From assembly GCA_034440255.1 (NCBI GenBank), contig JAWXBU010000065.1:1-21995 (forward strand): a stretch of DNA of 21,995 nt. The letters run 5' to 3'. This document shows positions 7,184 to 15,303 of the stretch, piece by piece. Below the pieces are notes generated by a model. That model was given only the letters and a program-made list of their open reading frames with translations, made no database searches and was not told the origin of the DNA. The DNA is from JAEUIA01 sp034440255. Its GTDB lineage: Bacteria > Planctomycetota > UBA1135 > GCA-002686595. A program made the translations under genes and the position numbers. How positions within the stretch are numbered: position 1 is the first letter of the stretch; each line of letters starts with the position of its first letter.

Positions 7184-7338
7184 CTAGCGGGTGCGTCCGG
7201 TCACGCTCGCGATCACCGCCAGAAGTTCAGATGGATCGACAGGCTTGACCCCATGCGACTTGAACCCCGCACGCAGTGCGCGCGTCCGGTCTTCGCTTCG
7301 CGCAATGGCTGTCAGCGCAATGACCGGAACCAGTCACC
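7184..7338 (-). pseudogene. Response-regulator receiver domain, C-terminal remnant
   Basis: On the minus strand the frame ending at TAG 7184-7186 reads VPVIALTAIARSEDRTRAL, then RAGFKSHGVKPVDPSELLAV and IASVTGRTR. This is the beta4-alpha5 part of a CheY-like receiver: the conserved Thr of the L-T-A block, the A-G-F motif and the K-P dipeptide are present. The phosphoacceptor Asp half is missing, and a TGA occurs just upstream in frame near 7340. It closely resembles the end of the receiver of the hybrid kinase at 16571-18682, so it is probably the tail of a similar hybrid kinase that was deleted. Confidence 0.65.
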
Positions 7339-7341
7339 GCG

Positions 7342-7519
7342 CGCGATCTCACCGTGCAGAACGTGCTCTTCGACAGCGCCACCGTGCGAGCCGAATTCGA
7401 AGAGAGTCGACTCTCCATCGCGGCCGCGGAAGCGCGCGGCACGGTCGGTACGCCGCGGCGAATTGCGCATCGCGATCGACGCGCAGTACGCCCGCTGGGA
7501 AGAACTCGAGACGCGCTGA
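7342..7519 (+). pseudogene. Probable ABC-F ATPase C-terminal remnant
   Basis: The plus-strand frame reads VQNVLFDSATVRAEFEESRL, then SIAAAEAR. After a shift near 7430-7455 it continues as ELRIAIDAQYARWEELETR and a stop at 7517-7519. The helical, charged run ending Y-A-R-W-E-E-L-E is typical of the coiled C-terminal end of ABC-F type ATP-binding proteins. No Walker or signature motif is left. Its cut 5' end lies next to the cut 5' end of the response-regulator remnant. The family call is moderate at best because so little is left. Confidence 0.35.
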
Positions 7520-7540
7520 ACCGAGCCGCCGCGGTGGTGT

Positions 7541-9859
7541 TCAGTTGCCGAACACCATGCGCATCGCTCGCGAGTACGCGCGACCGCTCGGCACGCCCGG
7601 ATCGAGAACGATCGTCTGCAGGATGAAGTTGAAGCCGACCAACTGCGGGCTGGACGGGATCGGGAAGAAGCGTGTGCCGCCGCCGGCCGAGAGCAGCATC
7701 GTGCGCTGCGCAGCCTGCGATACGAGCAGCGTTCCGCCGAACGGCGTCGGCTGATAGCCCGGCTTCGTTCCGACGAGCACGATCACGCTCGTGTCGATGC
7801 CCGACGAGTTGCCGAAGTGGATCGGAACGACGGTGCCGAGGCGCGGCACCGCGCCGAGCGACAGATCGGGCACACCGAGAGTTCCGGTGCTGCCTTCGCC
7901 GTAGTTGTCCCAGTTCGCCGTCACGGTGATCGTGACGGTCCCGAGCGTCGACTGCAGTTGTCCATCGGAAGCGCTGTACGTGAACGTGTCGACTCCGGCG
8001 AAACCTGCGTACGGGAAGTAGGTCGCGGCGGTTCCGTTGAGGCTGACCGTGCCGTTCACGGTCTGCGTCACGATGCGCAGCGTCGTCGATTGGCCATCTG
8101 CATCCGTCACGCTGAGCGCGATCGGCACAGGCACGCCAGCCGGCGTCGTCGCACTCGCGGAAGCGACGACCGGTCGATGATTCGGATTCGAGTTCTCGCC
8201 ATTCGGACCGTTGTGACAGTCGTAGCAGCCGATCGCATAGCCGTCGAAGAACTGCTTCGTGCCCCAGTTCGTGGTGAAGGACCGCGCACCTTGAGCGCGC
8301 GAAAGAACCGTCCCGCGGTAGTCGGTCCCGTGACACGAACGGCACTGCGCGGATCCACCCTGTTCGACTGCATCCGCATGGTTGAGCGCCCAATCCGCGC
8401 CGACCGGGTGCATGCCGTGTGGGCCGCCGGTGACCGTGTTCGGCATGCTCGCATGGCACGCCGTGCATTCGACGAGCAGACCCGCGTGGCCTTGGAGCGC
8501 GACGCTTTGCACGTTGTCGTTCGCGTGGCTCGACGGATACTCGGCATGCGTCGAACCGTGGCACGCCTCGCACTGCAATCCGCCGTGTCCAGATGAGAAA
8601 CGGTAGAGGTTCAAGCCGGTCGCGGGCGTGTTCGCGTTCGTCGCGAACAGGGCGTTCACGGCCACGCGTTCGTTGCCACTCACATCGAACGAGGACTCGT
8701 AGCGGATCTGTCCGTTGTTCGAGGTCGCGCTCCCCGTGTGGCAGCTCTGGCACGCCGGCTCCTGGAACCAACCCTGCCGTGCCGGATTACCGACCTTCGC
8801 CATGTCGCCGTGACAGCTCTGGCACTGCATCGACATCGAACCGTCGGGCGCGACCGCATTGCCCATCGTGCCGCGCAGGCAGCGCGTTTCGGAACCCGGG
8901 TGGCACCGATAGCAGGCCGAGCGATCGTCGGACGAGCCCAGACTCATGTGTGTGATCGGATCGTTCACGTTCGCGTGCCCAGAGTGGATCGCGCTCGTCA
9001 ACGAACTAACCGCGCCGAAGCCGGGAGAGGCGAGCGCGTTCGTGCCATGGCAGGATCCGCACAGGATCGAGCGCGAATCCACCGTGACCGTGTCGTACAG
9101 GCCGTTGACGTTGAACCCGAAGTGGGCCAGCGCCGCCGTGTACAGCGCATCACCTGCCTGCAGTTCGTCGTGCAGGCGCAGGATGTTGAGCCGATAGTCG
9201 CGCTCGAGATTCGGATCGTTGGCCCAGCCCGCGAATGGCCTTGCATCGTTCGGCGCGCCGGACGCGTGACAAGCGCGGCAATCCATTTCACTGGAGACAG
9301 GCAGGACGATGCTCGTGCTGCCGCGCAGTACGCCCGCGGCGTCGCGCGCTTCGAGCCGCATCATCGGGTAGTTCTGCGTGTTGCCGGCGTCGTCGACCGG
9401 CGTGATCGGAACCCCGGTCGCGTTGAACCACTTGAACCCCGGCACCCATGACATCGGGCGCGGGTTGTTGCCGACGCCGGGCATGCTGGTTCCGGCGATG
9501 CCGAGATCGACGGGGACGTTCGCGCCGTACAGAGACCGCACGTGGGTCCAGAAGTTCGTCTTGTTCCCCGAGGTGACGTTGATCGAGCCCGTCGGATCCG
9601 CGACCGCACGGTAGCTCACGCTCGCCGCGCCCGGCGTCACCACCAAGTGTCCCAGATTGTCGATCACCTGCGCGTTGATCGTGTTGTAGGGCGGCAGGAT
9701 GCTGAACACCGAGTAGTCGGAATCCATGCAGTGCATGCCCAGGTCGTTCCAGCCCACGATCTTCCAGTTGGCCCCTTGCGCGGAACCGTTGGTTGCGAGA
9801 AGCGCGCACGTGACCGAGACGAACGAAACGGAAAGTGCACTGCGGATGATGGATTGCAT
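7541..9859 (-). CDS. Secreted nine-haem c-type cytochrome
   Basis: 772 residues from ATG 9859, fixed by a strong AGGAGG six bases upstream. Residues 1-28 are a signal peptide (hydrophobic SALSVSFVSVTCALLAT, probable cleavage after NGSA), giving export to the periplasm or surface. Residues 31-180 hold a conserved non-haem N-terminal domain with GWNDLGMHCMDSDYSVFSI, seen in other multihaem proteins. Nine CxxCH sites follow at Cys 194, 267, 316, 346, 370, 430, 465, 506 and 545. Residues ~565-648 resemble a cadherin/Ig-like fold (GVDTFTYSASDGQ). Residues ~660-772 form a planctomycete-type C-terminal beta module ending FNFILQTIVLDPGVPSGRA. A role in periplasmic or extracellular electron transfer is likely, but donor and acceptor are unknown. 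No membrane helix or cytochrome maturation gene is nearby. Confidence 0.9.
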   Translation of the reverse strand: MQSIIRSALSVSFVSVTCALLATNGSAQGANWKIVGWNDLGMHCMDSDYSVFSILPPYNTINAQVIDNLGHLVVTPGAASVSYRAVADPTGSINVTSGNKTNFWTHVRSLYGANVPVDLGIAGTSMPGVGNNPRPMSWVPGFKWFNATGVPITPVDDAGNTQNYPMMRLEARDAAGVLRGSTSIVLPVSSEMDCRACHASGAPNDARPFAGWANDPNLERDYRLNILRLHDELQAGDALYTAALAHFGFNVNGLYDTVTVDSRSILCGSCHGTNALASPGFGAVSSLTSAIHSGHANVNDPITHMSLGSSDDRSACYRCHPGSETRCLRGTMGNAVAPDGSMSMQCQSCHGDMAKVGNPARQGWFQEPACQSCHTGSATSNNGQIRYESSFDVSGNERVAVNALFATNANTPATGLNLYRFSSGHGGLQCEACHGSTHAEYPSSHANDNVQSVALQGHAGLLVECTACHASMPNTVTGGPHGMHPVGADWALNHADAVEQGGSAQCRSCHGTDYRGTVLSRAQGARSFTTNWGTKQFFDGYAIGCYDCHNGPNGENSNPNHRPVVASASATTPAGVPVPIALSVTDADGQSTTLRIVTQTVNGTVSLNGTAATYFPYAGFAGVDTFTYSASDGQLQSTLGTVTITVTANWDNYGEGSTGTLGVPDLSLGAVPRLGTVVPIHFGNSSGIDTSVIVLVGTKPGYQPTPFGGTLLVSQAAQRTMLLSAGGGTRFFPIPSSPQLVGFNFILQTIVLDPGVPSGRAYSRAMRMVFGN

Positions 9860-10094
9860 GTGAAGCCTCCTGAGCCTGCCACTCCATTGGAGACCCGTTG
9901 GAGCGCACGGGAGGTTACGAGTCCTCCATTCGAGTGCGCAGTCGCGCACTACGCACTTCGACTGAGAGCACAGGCCATGCGCTGCTCGGCGCCACGGCGC
10001 ACGGTCGCATGAGCGGCGACGCGAACGATCCCGAGATCGACCGCCATCTGTCGAGCGCTTCGGTCTAGAGAGCGGCGATCTGCGCCCGCGCTCT
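9860..10094. other. Upstream region of the cytochrome gene
   Basis: No coding sequence recognised. It contains the ribosome binding site of the cytochrome gene (AGGAGG on the minus strand, 9866-9871 area) and must hold its promoter, which I cannot place. The right part may include further decayed transposase sequence. Confidence 0.4.
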
Positions 10095-10294
10095 AGTCCC
10101 GGTGAATGGTGCTGCGACGTCGACGGCTTCTCGCTGCAGGCCAAGGTGCGCATCGCGGCTGGCGATCGTGAGGGACTGGTGCGGGTATGTCGGTACGTCA
10201 CTCGCCCACGGGATCCAAGCTCGAGCGGCTCTCGCTCGCGCCCGCATCACCACTCAGGCGCGAGCCGGCGCGCGGGCCGTCAACGCACACGTAA
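10095..10294 (+). pseudogene. IS91-type (Y2) transposase remnant
   Basis: The plus frame reads EWCCDVDGFSLQAKVRIAAG, then DREGLVRVCRYVTRP. This matches the block C-x-D-V-D-G-F-S-L-H-A, then D-R-x-x-L-E-R-L-x-R-Y-x-x-R-P of IS91-family Y2 transposases (PF04986-type). After RYVTRP a shift of frame gives LERLSLAPASPLRRE, which fits the family continuation. Both the catalytic HUH/tyrosine part and the C-terminus are absent. It is a short relic and cannot encode an active enzyme. Confidence 0.6.
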
Positions 10295-10356
10295 CTCCAT
10301 GAGTTGTCGTGCTGCCGCATGGAAGTCGCAGCCCCGATCGATTGAAATGTACGGCG

Positions 10357-10743
10357 ATGTTTCGACGCGTGAAAAGCCATCACGGGTTCATGAAGGCGTA
10401 CGCCCGTGCCCTGATCGACAAGCTGACCGGACCGGGAGCCGTGTTCCTCGTGAGCTGTTCGATTTCGATGACCTGCGCCATCGCGACGCTGTTTCGATGG
10501 ATCGAGCACGACGCCAACCCGAATGTCACCGATTGGTTCGACTCGCTCTATTTCACCGTGACGACGATGACCGGCGTCGGATTCGGAGACATCGTGCCCG
10601 TCACTCACGGAGGCCGTGTGGTCTCGATGCTCGCGATGCTCGCGGGCACGGCGATCTTCGCCGGATTCACGGCGCTCATCGCCAGTGCGATCTTCGAAAC
10701 GGATCGTGACCCACGCTGGGAGGATCGCGGGCGCCAGTCCTGA
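10357..10743 (+). CDS. Two-transmembrane potassium channel subunit
   Basis: 128 residues if started at ATG 10357; GTG 10309 and ATG 10390 are alternatives, and no clear Shine-Dalgarno decides. TM1 spans about residues 26-48, the pore loop WFDSLYFTVTTMTGVGFGDIVP 60-81, and TM2 87-113. The selectivity filter TGVGFGD is the TVGFGD-like signature of the Ion_trans_2 (Kch/KcsA-like) family; four subunits would form the K+ pore. No RCK/TrkA-N regulatory domain follows, so gating must be intrinsic or through another protein. The last residues and the TGA lie inside the left arm of a large inverted repeat, so the 3' end may have been shaped by that element. Confidence 0.85.
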   Translation: MFRRVKSHHGFMKAYARALIDKLTGPGAVFLVSCSISMTCAIATLFRWIEHDANPNVTDWFDSLYFTVTTMTGVGFGDIVPVTHGGRVVSMLAMLAGTAIFAGFTALIASAIFETDRDPRWEDRGRQS

Positions 10744-10899
10744 AACAAGCGCTTCGAGTCGAAAAGTACGGTGCCTGGCTCGTGTTTCCACGTTTCCGTC
10801 TGCGACAAACATCACGCGAACTCGAACCACCGCAGCGTGGGAATGCGTGCCTGGCAGCGTAGTTCTCGACTCGAAGCGCTTGTTTCAGGGCTAGCGCCC
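10729..10899. repeat. Large inverted repeat (64-bp arms) after the potassium channel gene
   Basis: The left arm 10729-10792 and right arm 10836-10899 match as reverse complements at about 54 of 64 positions, around a 43-base spacer. The best part (AACAAGCGCTTCGAGTCG) is identical in both arms. Several differences are transitions that leave G-U pairs, as in a folded RNA. Part of the sequence recurs at 6947-6959 (GAAACAAGCGCTT) and 6229-6258 (GCGCTTCGAGT). It could be a MITE-like palindromic element, a long terminator or a structured RNA. There is no ORF inside. Confidence 0.7.
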
Positions 10900-11183
10900 A
10901 CGCGATCGGCCGATGTGCGTCGAGCAGCGGTGGGGCTGCGCATCCCTCGATCGCCGAGCGTACGAGCTCGAACGACGAGCGACCGCAACGGAAGTAGAGC
11001 GATCACGGACGGCGTGCTGCGTCGCTGTCGAGTGCCGACTTCGATCGCCCGGGTTCCCGAACACGATCTGAGTTCGGATGACCGCGGCGCGCGCGGAGGG
11101 GGTCCGATCCAGCGCGTTCGAAAGCCGTGCTGCCGCGGGTCGCGTGTGCGCTACTGCGTGCTTCGCCGCTGAAGGGAGCGTGC
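10900..11183. other. Intergenic region before the phosphoketolase operon
   Basis: About 280 bases with no recognised gene on either strand. The open frames that cross it lack domain features. It should hold the upstream control region of the xfp-ackA operon. Confidence 0.45.
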
Positions 11184-11189
11184 TAGAGT
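11184..11189 (+). promoter_or_regulatory. Possible -10 element (TGC-TAGAGT)
   Basis: TAGAGT with an upstream TGC resembles an extended -10 box (4 of 6 to TATAAT). A loose -35-like TTCGCC lies 16 bases further up. The predicted start of transcription falls at the ATG 11197, which would make the small ORF there leaderless. This is a weak match and is inference only. Confidence 0.25.
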
Positions 11190-11196
11190 CCGCGGC

Positions 11197-11361
11197 ATGG
11201 TTCTCCTCGTGACGGACATTCGGGAACGTCGCCTCGAGCGTGCGCGGCGGACGAAGCTCGCGCGGCTCCAAGTCGCCGTCATCGACTCCGCCGTCGCGAG
11301 ACGGGCCGCTCGCCGTGTCGCCGACGGACTGCGGAGCGAACGACATGGAGCGTGGATATGA
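11197..11361 (+). CDS. Possible 54-residue Arg-rich leader ORF
   Basis: ATG 11197 opens a 54-codon frame (MVLLVTDIRERRLERARRTK onward) with high GC at third positions, like the neighbours. It is strongly basic and helical, with no known domain. Its TGA (11359-11361) overlaps the ATG of the phosphoketolase gene (11358) as ATGA, the arrangement of translational coupling. The only Shine-Dalgarno-like stretch (AAGGGAG) is about 18 bases upstream, too far, but the possible -10 element would make it leaderless. It may be a real small protein, a translated leader, or chance. Confidence 0.35.
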   Translation: MVLLVTDIRERRLERARRTKLARLQVAVIDSAVARRAARRVADGLRSERHGAWI

Positions 11362-13730
11362 CCGCCTTGACGCCTGGGCAGTTGGACCGGATCGACGCGT
11401 ACTTTCGCGCGGCGAACTATCTGTCGGTCGGCCAAATCTACCTGCGCGACAACCCCCTCTTGAAGGAGCCGCTTCGTCGCGAGCACGTCAAGGCGCGACT
11501 GCTCGGCCACTGGGGCACGACGCCGGGGCTGAACTTCATCTACGTGCACTTGAATCGCGTCATTCGCGAGCGCGACGTCAGCGTGCTCTACGTCACCGGT
11601 CCGGGACATGGCGGTCCCGCGTTGGTCGCCAACGCATACCTCGACGGCACCTACAGCGAGGTCTATCCCAGCATCACGCGCGACGCCGCCGGCATGCGCC
11701 GTTTGTTCGAACAGTTTTCGTTTCCCGGCGGGATTCCGAGTCACGTCTCACCCGATACGCCCGGTTCGATTCACGAGGGCGGTGAACTCGGTTACTCGTT
11801 GTCGCACGCCTACGGTGCCGTCTTCGACAATCCGGACCTCATCGCTTGTTGCGTGATCGGTGACGGCGAAGCCGAGACCGGACCGCTGGCGACGAGCTGG
11901 CATTCGAACAAGTTCGTGAACCCCGCTCGCGACGGCGCGGTGCTGCCGATCCTGCACTTGAACGGCTACAAGATCGCCGGTCCGACGGTGCTGGCGCGCA
12001 TTCCGCGCGTGGAATTGGCCGCATTGCTGCGTGGCTTTGGACACGAGCCGCTCTTCGTCAGCGGAGACGATCCGCGCACCGTGCACCAAGCGATGGCGGC
12101 GGCGCTCGATCATGCATTCGACTCGATCGCGAGCATCCGCTCGGAGGCGCGCGCCAACGGTTTCACGCGACGACCCACGTGGCCGATGATCGTGCTGGAA
12201 ACACCCAAGGGCTGGACCGGTCCGAAGCTGGTCGACGGCCGTCGAGTGGAAGGCACGTTTCGAGCGCATCAGGTTCCGATCGGGGCGATGGACCAGCCCG
12301 ATCACGTGCGGCAGCTCGAGGCATGGATGAGGAGCTACCGGCCCGAGGAGCTCTTCGACGAGTCCGGCGCTCCCGTGCTCGATATCGCGGAGCTGGTTCC
12401 GCGCGGCGAGCGGCGTATGAGCGCGAACCCGCACGCCAACGGCGGAGCATTGCTGAAAGATCTCGTGCTGCCGGACTTTCGCGACTACGCCGTGAACGTC
12501 CCGACCCCGGGCTCGGTCGAGGCCGAAGCGACTCGCGTGCAGGGCTCGTTCATGCGCGACGTGATCACGAGCAATCCCACGAACTTCCGGGTCTTCAGCC
12601 CGGACGAAACAGCATCCAATCGCTGGGGCGCCGTGTTCGACGTGACGACACGCGTTTCGGTGGCGGAGATTCGGCCCGACGACGATCGCGTCGGTCCCGA
12701 CGGCCGCGTCATGGAGATGCTGAGCGAGCACCAGTGTCAGGGATGGCTCGAAGGCTACTTGCTCACCGGGCGTCACGGATTCTTCTCGTGCTACGAGGCG
12801 TTCATCCACATCGTCGATTCGATGTTCAACCAGCACGCCAAGTGGCTGAAGCTGGCGCACGCCATCCCCTGGCGACGACCGATCGCTTCGCTCAATTACC
12901 TACTCACCTCGCACGTGTGGCGCCAGGATCACAATGGGTTCAGCCACCAAGACCCAGGGTTCCTGGACCACGTCGTGAACAAGAAGGCCGAGGTGATTCG
13001 CGTATACCTCCCGCCCGACGCCAACACTTTGTTGAGCGTGACCGATCATTGCTTGCGCCGGAAGGACTACGTCAACGTGATCGTCGCCGGCAAGCAGCTC
13101 ATGCCGCAGTGGCTCACGATGGACGAAGCCGCGAAGCACTGCGTGAGCGGGATCGGCATCTGGGAATGGGCCGGCAACGATGCCGACGACGATCCGGATG
13201 TGGTGATGGCTTGTTGCGGCGACGTGCCGACGCTCGAGACGATGGCTGCAGTCGGGATCCTCTTTGAGTTGTTGCCCGAGTTGAAGGTACGCGTCGTCAA
13301 CGTCGTCGACCTGATGCGTCTGCAGTCTCCGAGTGAGCATCCGCACGGTCTGTCCGATTCCGACTTCGATGCGCTGTTCACGCGCGACAAGCCGATCATC
13401 TTCGCCTTCCACGGGTACCCTGGGCTGATCCATCGCCTGACCTATCGCCGCACGAATCACGCGAACTTGCACGTGCGCGGCTACAAGGAAGAAGGCACGA
13501 CGACCACGCCCTTCGACATGACCGTGTTGAACGACCTGGATCGTTATCACCTCGTGTGTTCCGCCGTGGACCGCGTCGCGGGTCTGTCGGCGAAAGCTCC
13601 ACACGTGCGGCAGCGGATGATCGAAAAGCGCATCGAGCATCGCGCCTACATCCGGCGGCATGGCGACGACATGCCCGAGGTGAAGAATTGGAAGTGGCAG
13701 CCGAGACTTCCGGCGACACCGCGTTCATGA
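11358..13730 (+). CDS. xfp: Xylulose-5-phosphate/fructose-6-phosphate phosphoketolase
   Basis: 790 residues, the usual size of the family. It is a thiamine-diphosphate enzyme that cleaves xylulose-5-P (or fructose-6-P) with phosphate to acetyl-P plus glyceraldehyde-3-P (or erythrose-4-P). Visible signatures: GHWGTTPGLNF with His51, VTGPGHGGPA with His84, PSHVSPDTPGSIHEGGELGY with His129 and His139, and the ThDP/Mg motif GDGEAETGP (168-176) with Asn184 and LNGYKI. C-terminal blocks such as HQDPGFLDHVVNKK and RGYKEEGTTTTPFDM are also typical. ATG 11358 is preferred over GTG 11352 because GGAG sits eight bases before it. Its stop overlaps the acetate kinase start (ATGA), forming a coupled operon that turns sugar phosphates into acetate and ATP. 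Confidence 0.97.
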   Translation: MTALTPGQLDRIDAYFRAANYLSVGQIYLRDNPLLKEPLRREHVKARLLGHWGTTPGLNFIYVHLNRVIRERDVSVLYVTGPGHGGPALVANAYLDGTYSEVYPSITRDAAGMRRLFEQFSFPGGIPSHVSPDTPGSIHEGGELGYSLSHAYGAVFDNPDLIACCVIGDGEAETGPLATSWHSNKFVNPARDGAVLPILHLNGYKIAGPTVLARIPRVELAALLRGFGHEPLFVSGDDPRTVHQAMAAALDHAFDSIASIRSEARANGFTRRPTWPMIVLETPKGWTGPKLVDGRRVEGTFRAHQVPIGAMDQPDHVRQLEAWMRSYRPEELFDESGAPVLDIAELVPRGERRMSANPHANGGALLKDLVLPDFRDYAVNVPTPGSVEAEATRVQGSFMRDVITSNPTNFRVFSPDETASNRWGAVFDVTTRVSVAEIRPDDDRVGPDGRVMEMLSEHQCQGWLEGYLLTGRHGFFSCYEAFIHIVDSMFNQHAKWLKLAHAIPWRRPIASLNYLLTSHVWRQDHNGFSHQDPGFLDHVVNKKAEVIRVYLPPDANTLLSVTDHCLRRKDYVNVIVAGKQLMPQWLTMDEAAKHCVSGIGIWEWAGNDADDDPDVVMACCGDVPTLETMAAVGILFELLPELKVRVVNVVDLMRLQSPSEHPHGLSDSDFDALFTRDKPIIFAFHGYPGLIHRLTYRRTNHANLHVRGYKEEGTTTTPFDMTVLNDLDRYHLVCSAVDRVAGLSAKAPHVRQRMIEKRIEHRAYIRRHGDDMPEVKNWKWQPRLPATPRS

Positions 13731-14830
13731 CACGCGTCTTGGTCGTCAACACGGGCTCCAGCAGCCTGAAGTGGACGGTGCTGACGTCCGACAAGCAGGT
13801 TCTCCGCGATGCGAACGAGCCGTGGAGTTCCGATGAGAGGAACGCCCGTGTGAAACAGATTCGCACGGCGTTGACGCAGGCCCCGGCCTTCGATGTCATC
13901 GGCCATCGTGTCGTGCACGGCGGGACGCTCTATCGCGATGCGGTGCTGATCGACGCGGACGTGCGCGCGCAGCTCGGGAGATTGGCGTCTCTCGCGCCTG
14001 AACACATGGAGTGCGCGCTGGAAGGCATCGACGCCGCGCAGTCCGCATTTCCAGGCGTTGCACAAGTCGCGGTGTTCGACACGGCCTTCCACGCCACGCT
14101 GGGTGAAGCGGCGGCCGGATATGGACTGCCGTTCGAATGGACGGAGCGCTTCGGGATCCGACGATTCGGTTTCCACGGGCTCAGCGTGGCGCACGCGGTC
14201 GTGCGCTCAGGGGAGATTCTGGGTGCCGTGCCCGAACGCTTGTTGGTGTGTCATCTGGGCAACGGTTCTTCGATCACCGCGGTGAAGGGCGGACGTTCGA
14301 TCGACACGACGATGGGCTTTTCACCGCTCGAGGGCGTGATGATGGGCACGCGTTCCGGCTCGGTCGATCCGGGTGTGCTCTTGTACCTCCAAGAACACTG
14401 CGGCGTGGATGTCGGCGAACTACGTGAGACCCTGACGAGCCGGTCCGGACTGCGCGGCGTCTCGGGGATCTCCGGGGACCTCCGACAAGTGCTCGCCGCC
14501 GCCGAGCGCGGGAACGTGCGTGCCGAGCTCGCGTACGATCGCTTCGTGCACCTGCTGCGACGCGGCTTGGGATCGATGTTGGGCGTCCTGCATGGAGTGG
14601 ATGCGATCGCTTTCACCGGCGGGGTGGGTGAAAACAGCGCCCGCGTGCGCAGCGACGTCACACGAGCCTTCGATTTCTGCGGAGTGGAGCTGAACGAAGC
14701 CGTGAACGCGGTCACCCGCTCCGACGGCCTCGTCTCCACGAGCGGCTCGCGCGTGAGCGTACTCGTGTTGCGCTCGCGCGAAGACCTGGCCGTGCTCGCC
14801 GCCGTGTTGGGGCTGCGACCTGGAGCGTGA
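13727..14830 (+). CDS. ackA: Acetate kinase
   Basis: 367 residues, shorter than the ~400 of typical acetate kinases. It transfers phosphate between acetyl-P and ADP, giving acetate and ATP from the product of the adjacent phosphoketolase. Key parts are present: VVNTGSSSLKW with Asn8, HRVVHGG with Arg61, VAVFDTAFHATL with Asp118, RRFGFHGLS with His150, HLGNGSS, TMGFSPLEGVMMGTRSGSVD with Arg209, and FTGGVGENS with Glu302. All ASKHA active-site residues I can place are intact, so the shortening falls in loops. The ATG overlaps the xfp TGA by ATGA and no own Shine-Dalgarno is visible, so translation is probably coupled. xfp-ackA pairing is common in bacteria. Confidence 0.95.
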   Translation: MTRVLVVNTGSSSLKWTVLTSDKQVLRDANEPWSSDERNARVKQIRTALTQAPAFDVIGHRVVHGGTLYRDAVLIDADVRAQLGRLASLAPEHMECALEGIDAAQSAFPGVAQVAVFDTAFHATLGEAAAGYGLPFEWTERFGIRRFGFHGLSVAHAVVRSGEILGAVPERLLVCHLGNGSSITAVKGGRSIDTTMGFSPLEGVMMGTRSGSVDPGVLLYLQEHCGVDVGELRETLTSRSGLRGVSGISGDLRQVLAAAERGNVRAELAYDRFVHLLRRGLGSMLGVLHGVDAIAFTGGVGENSARVRSDVTRAFDFCGVELNEAVNAVTRSDGLVSTSGSRVSVLVLRSREDLAVLAAVLGLRPGA

Positions 14831-14853
14831 AGCTGCGCTACGGAAGACGGAAC

Positions 14854-14913
14854 TTCTCTTGTCGATTCGCGTGAGCGAGGCGTGAGCCTCTCGTCGCCGC
14901 GAATCGAGAAGAA
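14854..14913. terminator. Branched imperfect hairpin after ackA
   Basis: TCGATTCGCG (14862-14871) pairs with CGCGAATCGA (14898-14907), extended by TTCTC with GAGAA. Inside it GAGGC (14877-14881) pairs with GCCTC (14886-14890) around a GTGA loop. It begins about 25 bases after the ackA stop, so a transcription terminator of the xfp-ackA operon is the simplest reading. No strong T run follows. Confidence 0.55.
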
Positions 14914-14983
14914 CAGGTCCGTGTACCGTAAGGTAGTGTTCCAATCTCAGCGCCTCACGCTGACATGCGAAGGAGCACGCCGT

Positions 14984-15184
14984 ATGACATGGGAATACAA
15001 GATCATCGACATGGCGACTACCGGCTTCTTCGAAGTAGGACTCGATACGGTAGTCGCAGAGAAGCGCCTGAACGAGTTAGGACGCGACGGGTGGGAACTT
15101 GTCGCGATGACGAGCACCTAAGGACAAGGTGGGCGATCTGCGGCGGCGATCATGATCTTCAAGCGGCGCGCTGATCGAGCGTGA
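14984..15184 (+). pseudogene. DUF4177-family protein interrupted by an in-frame TAA
   Basis: ATG 14984 has AGGAG eight bases upstream. The 45-residue product MTWEYKIIDMATTGFFEVGL and on to NELGRDGWELVAMTST is the first three quarters of a DUF4177 protein. A TAA at 15119-15121 ends it. The same frame then runs on as GQGGRSAAAIMIFKRRADRA to TGA 15182-15184, and I-M-I-F-K-R-R is the expected final strand of the family. One substitution (for example GAA or AAA to TAA) would explain it. It is either a young nonsense pseudogene, a truncated but functional short form, or a base error. Function of DUF4177 is unknown. Confidence 0.65.
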
Positions 15185-15303
15185 GGGCGAGACTGCGACC
15201 GCGCGCCCATCTGCACGCGTGATACGGTGGCGGCGTGCGCAGCTAGAGCGGTTCGCATGGTTGCGCTCGTGATCATCGTGATGTTGGGTCTTCGCCACAT
15301 CGC

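Noticed and set aside
7227..8771. 514-codon minus-strand ORF overlapping the cytochrome
   Set aside because: Arg-rich shadow frame with no domain; the cytochrome frame has the haem motifs, signal peptide and ribosome binding site.
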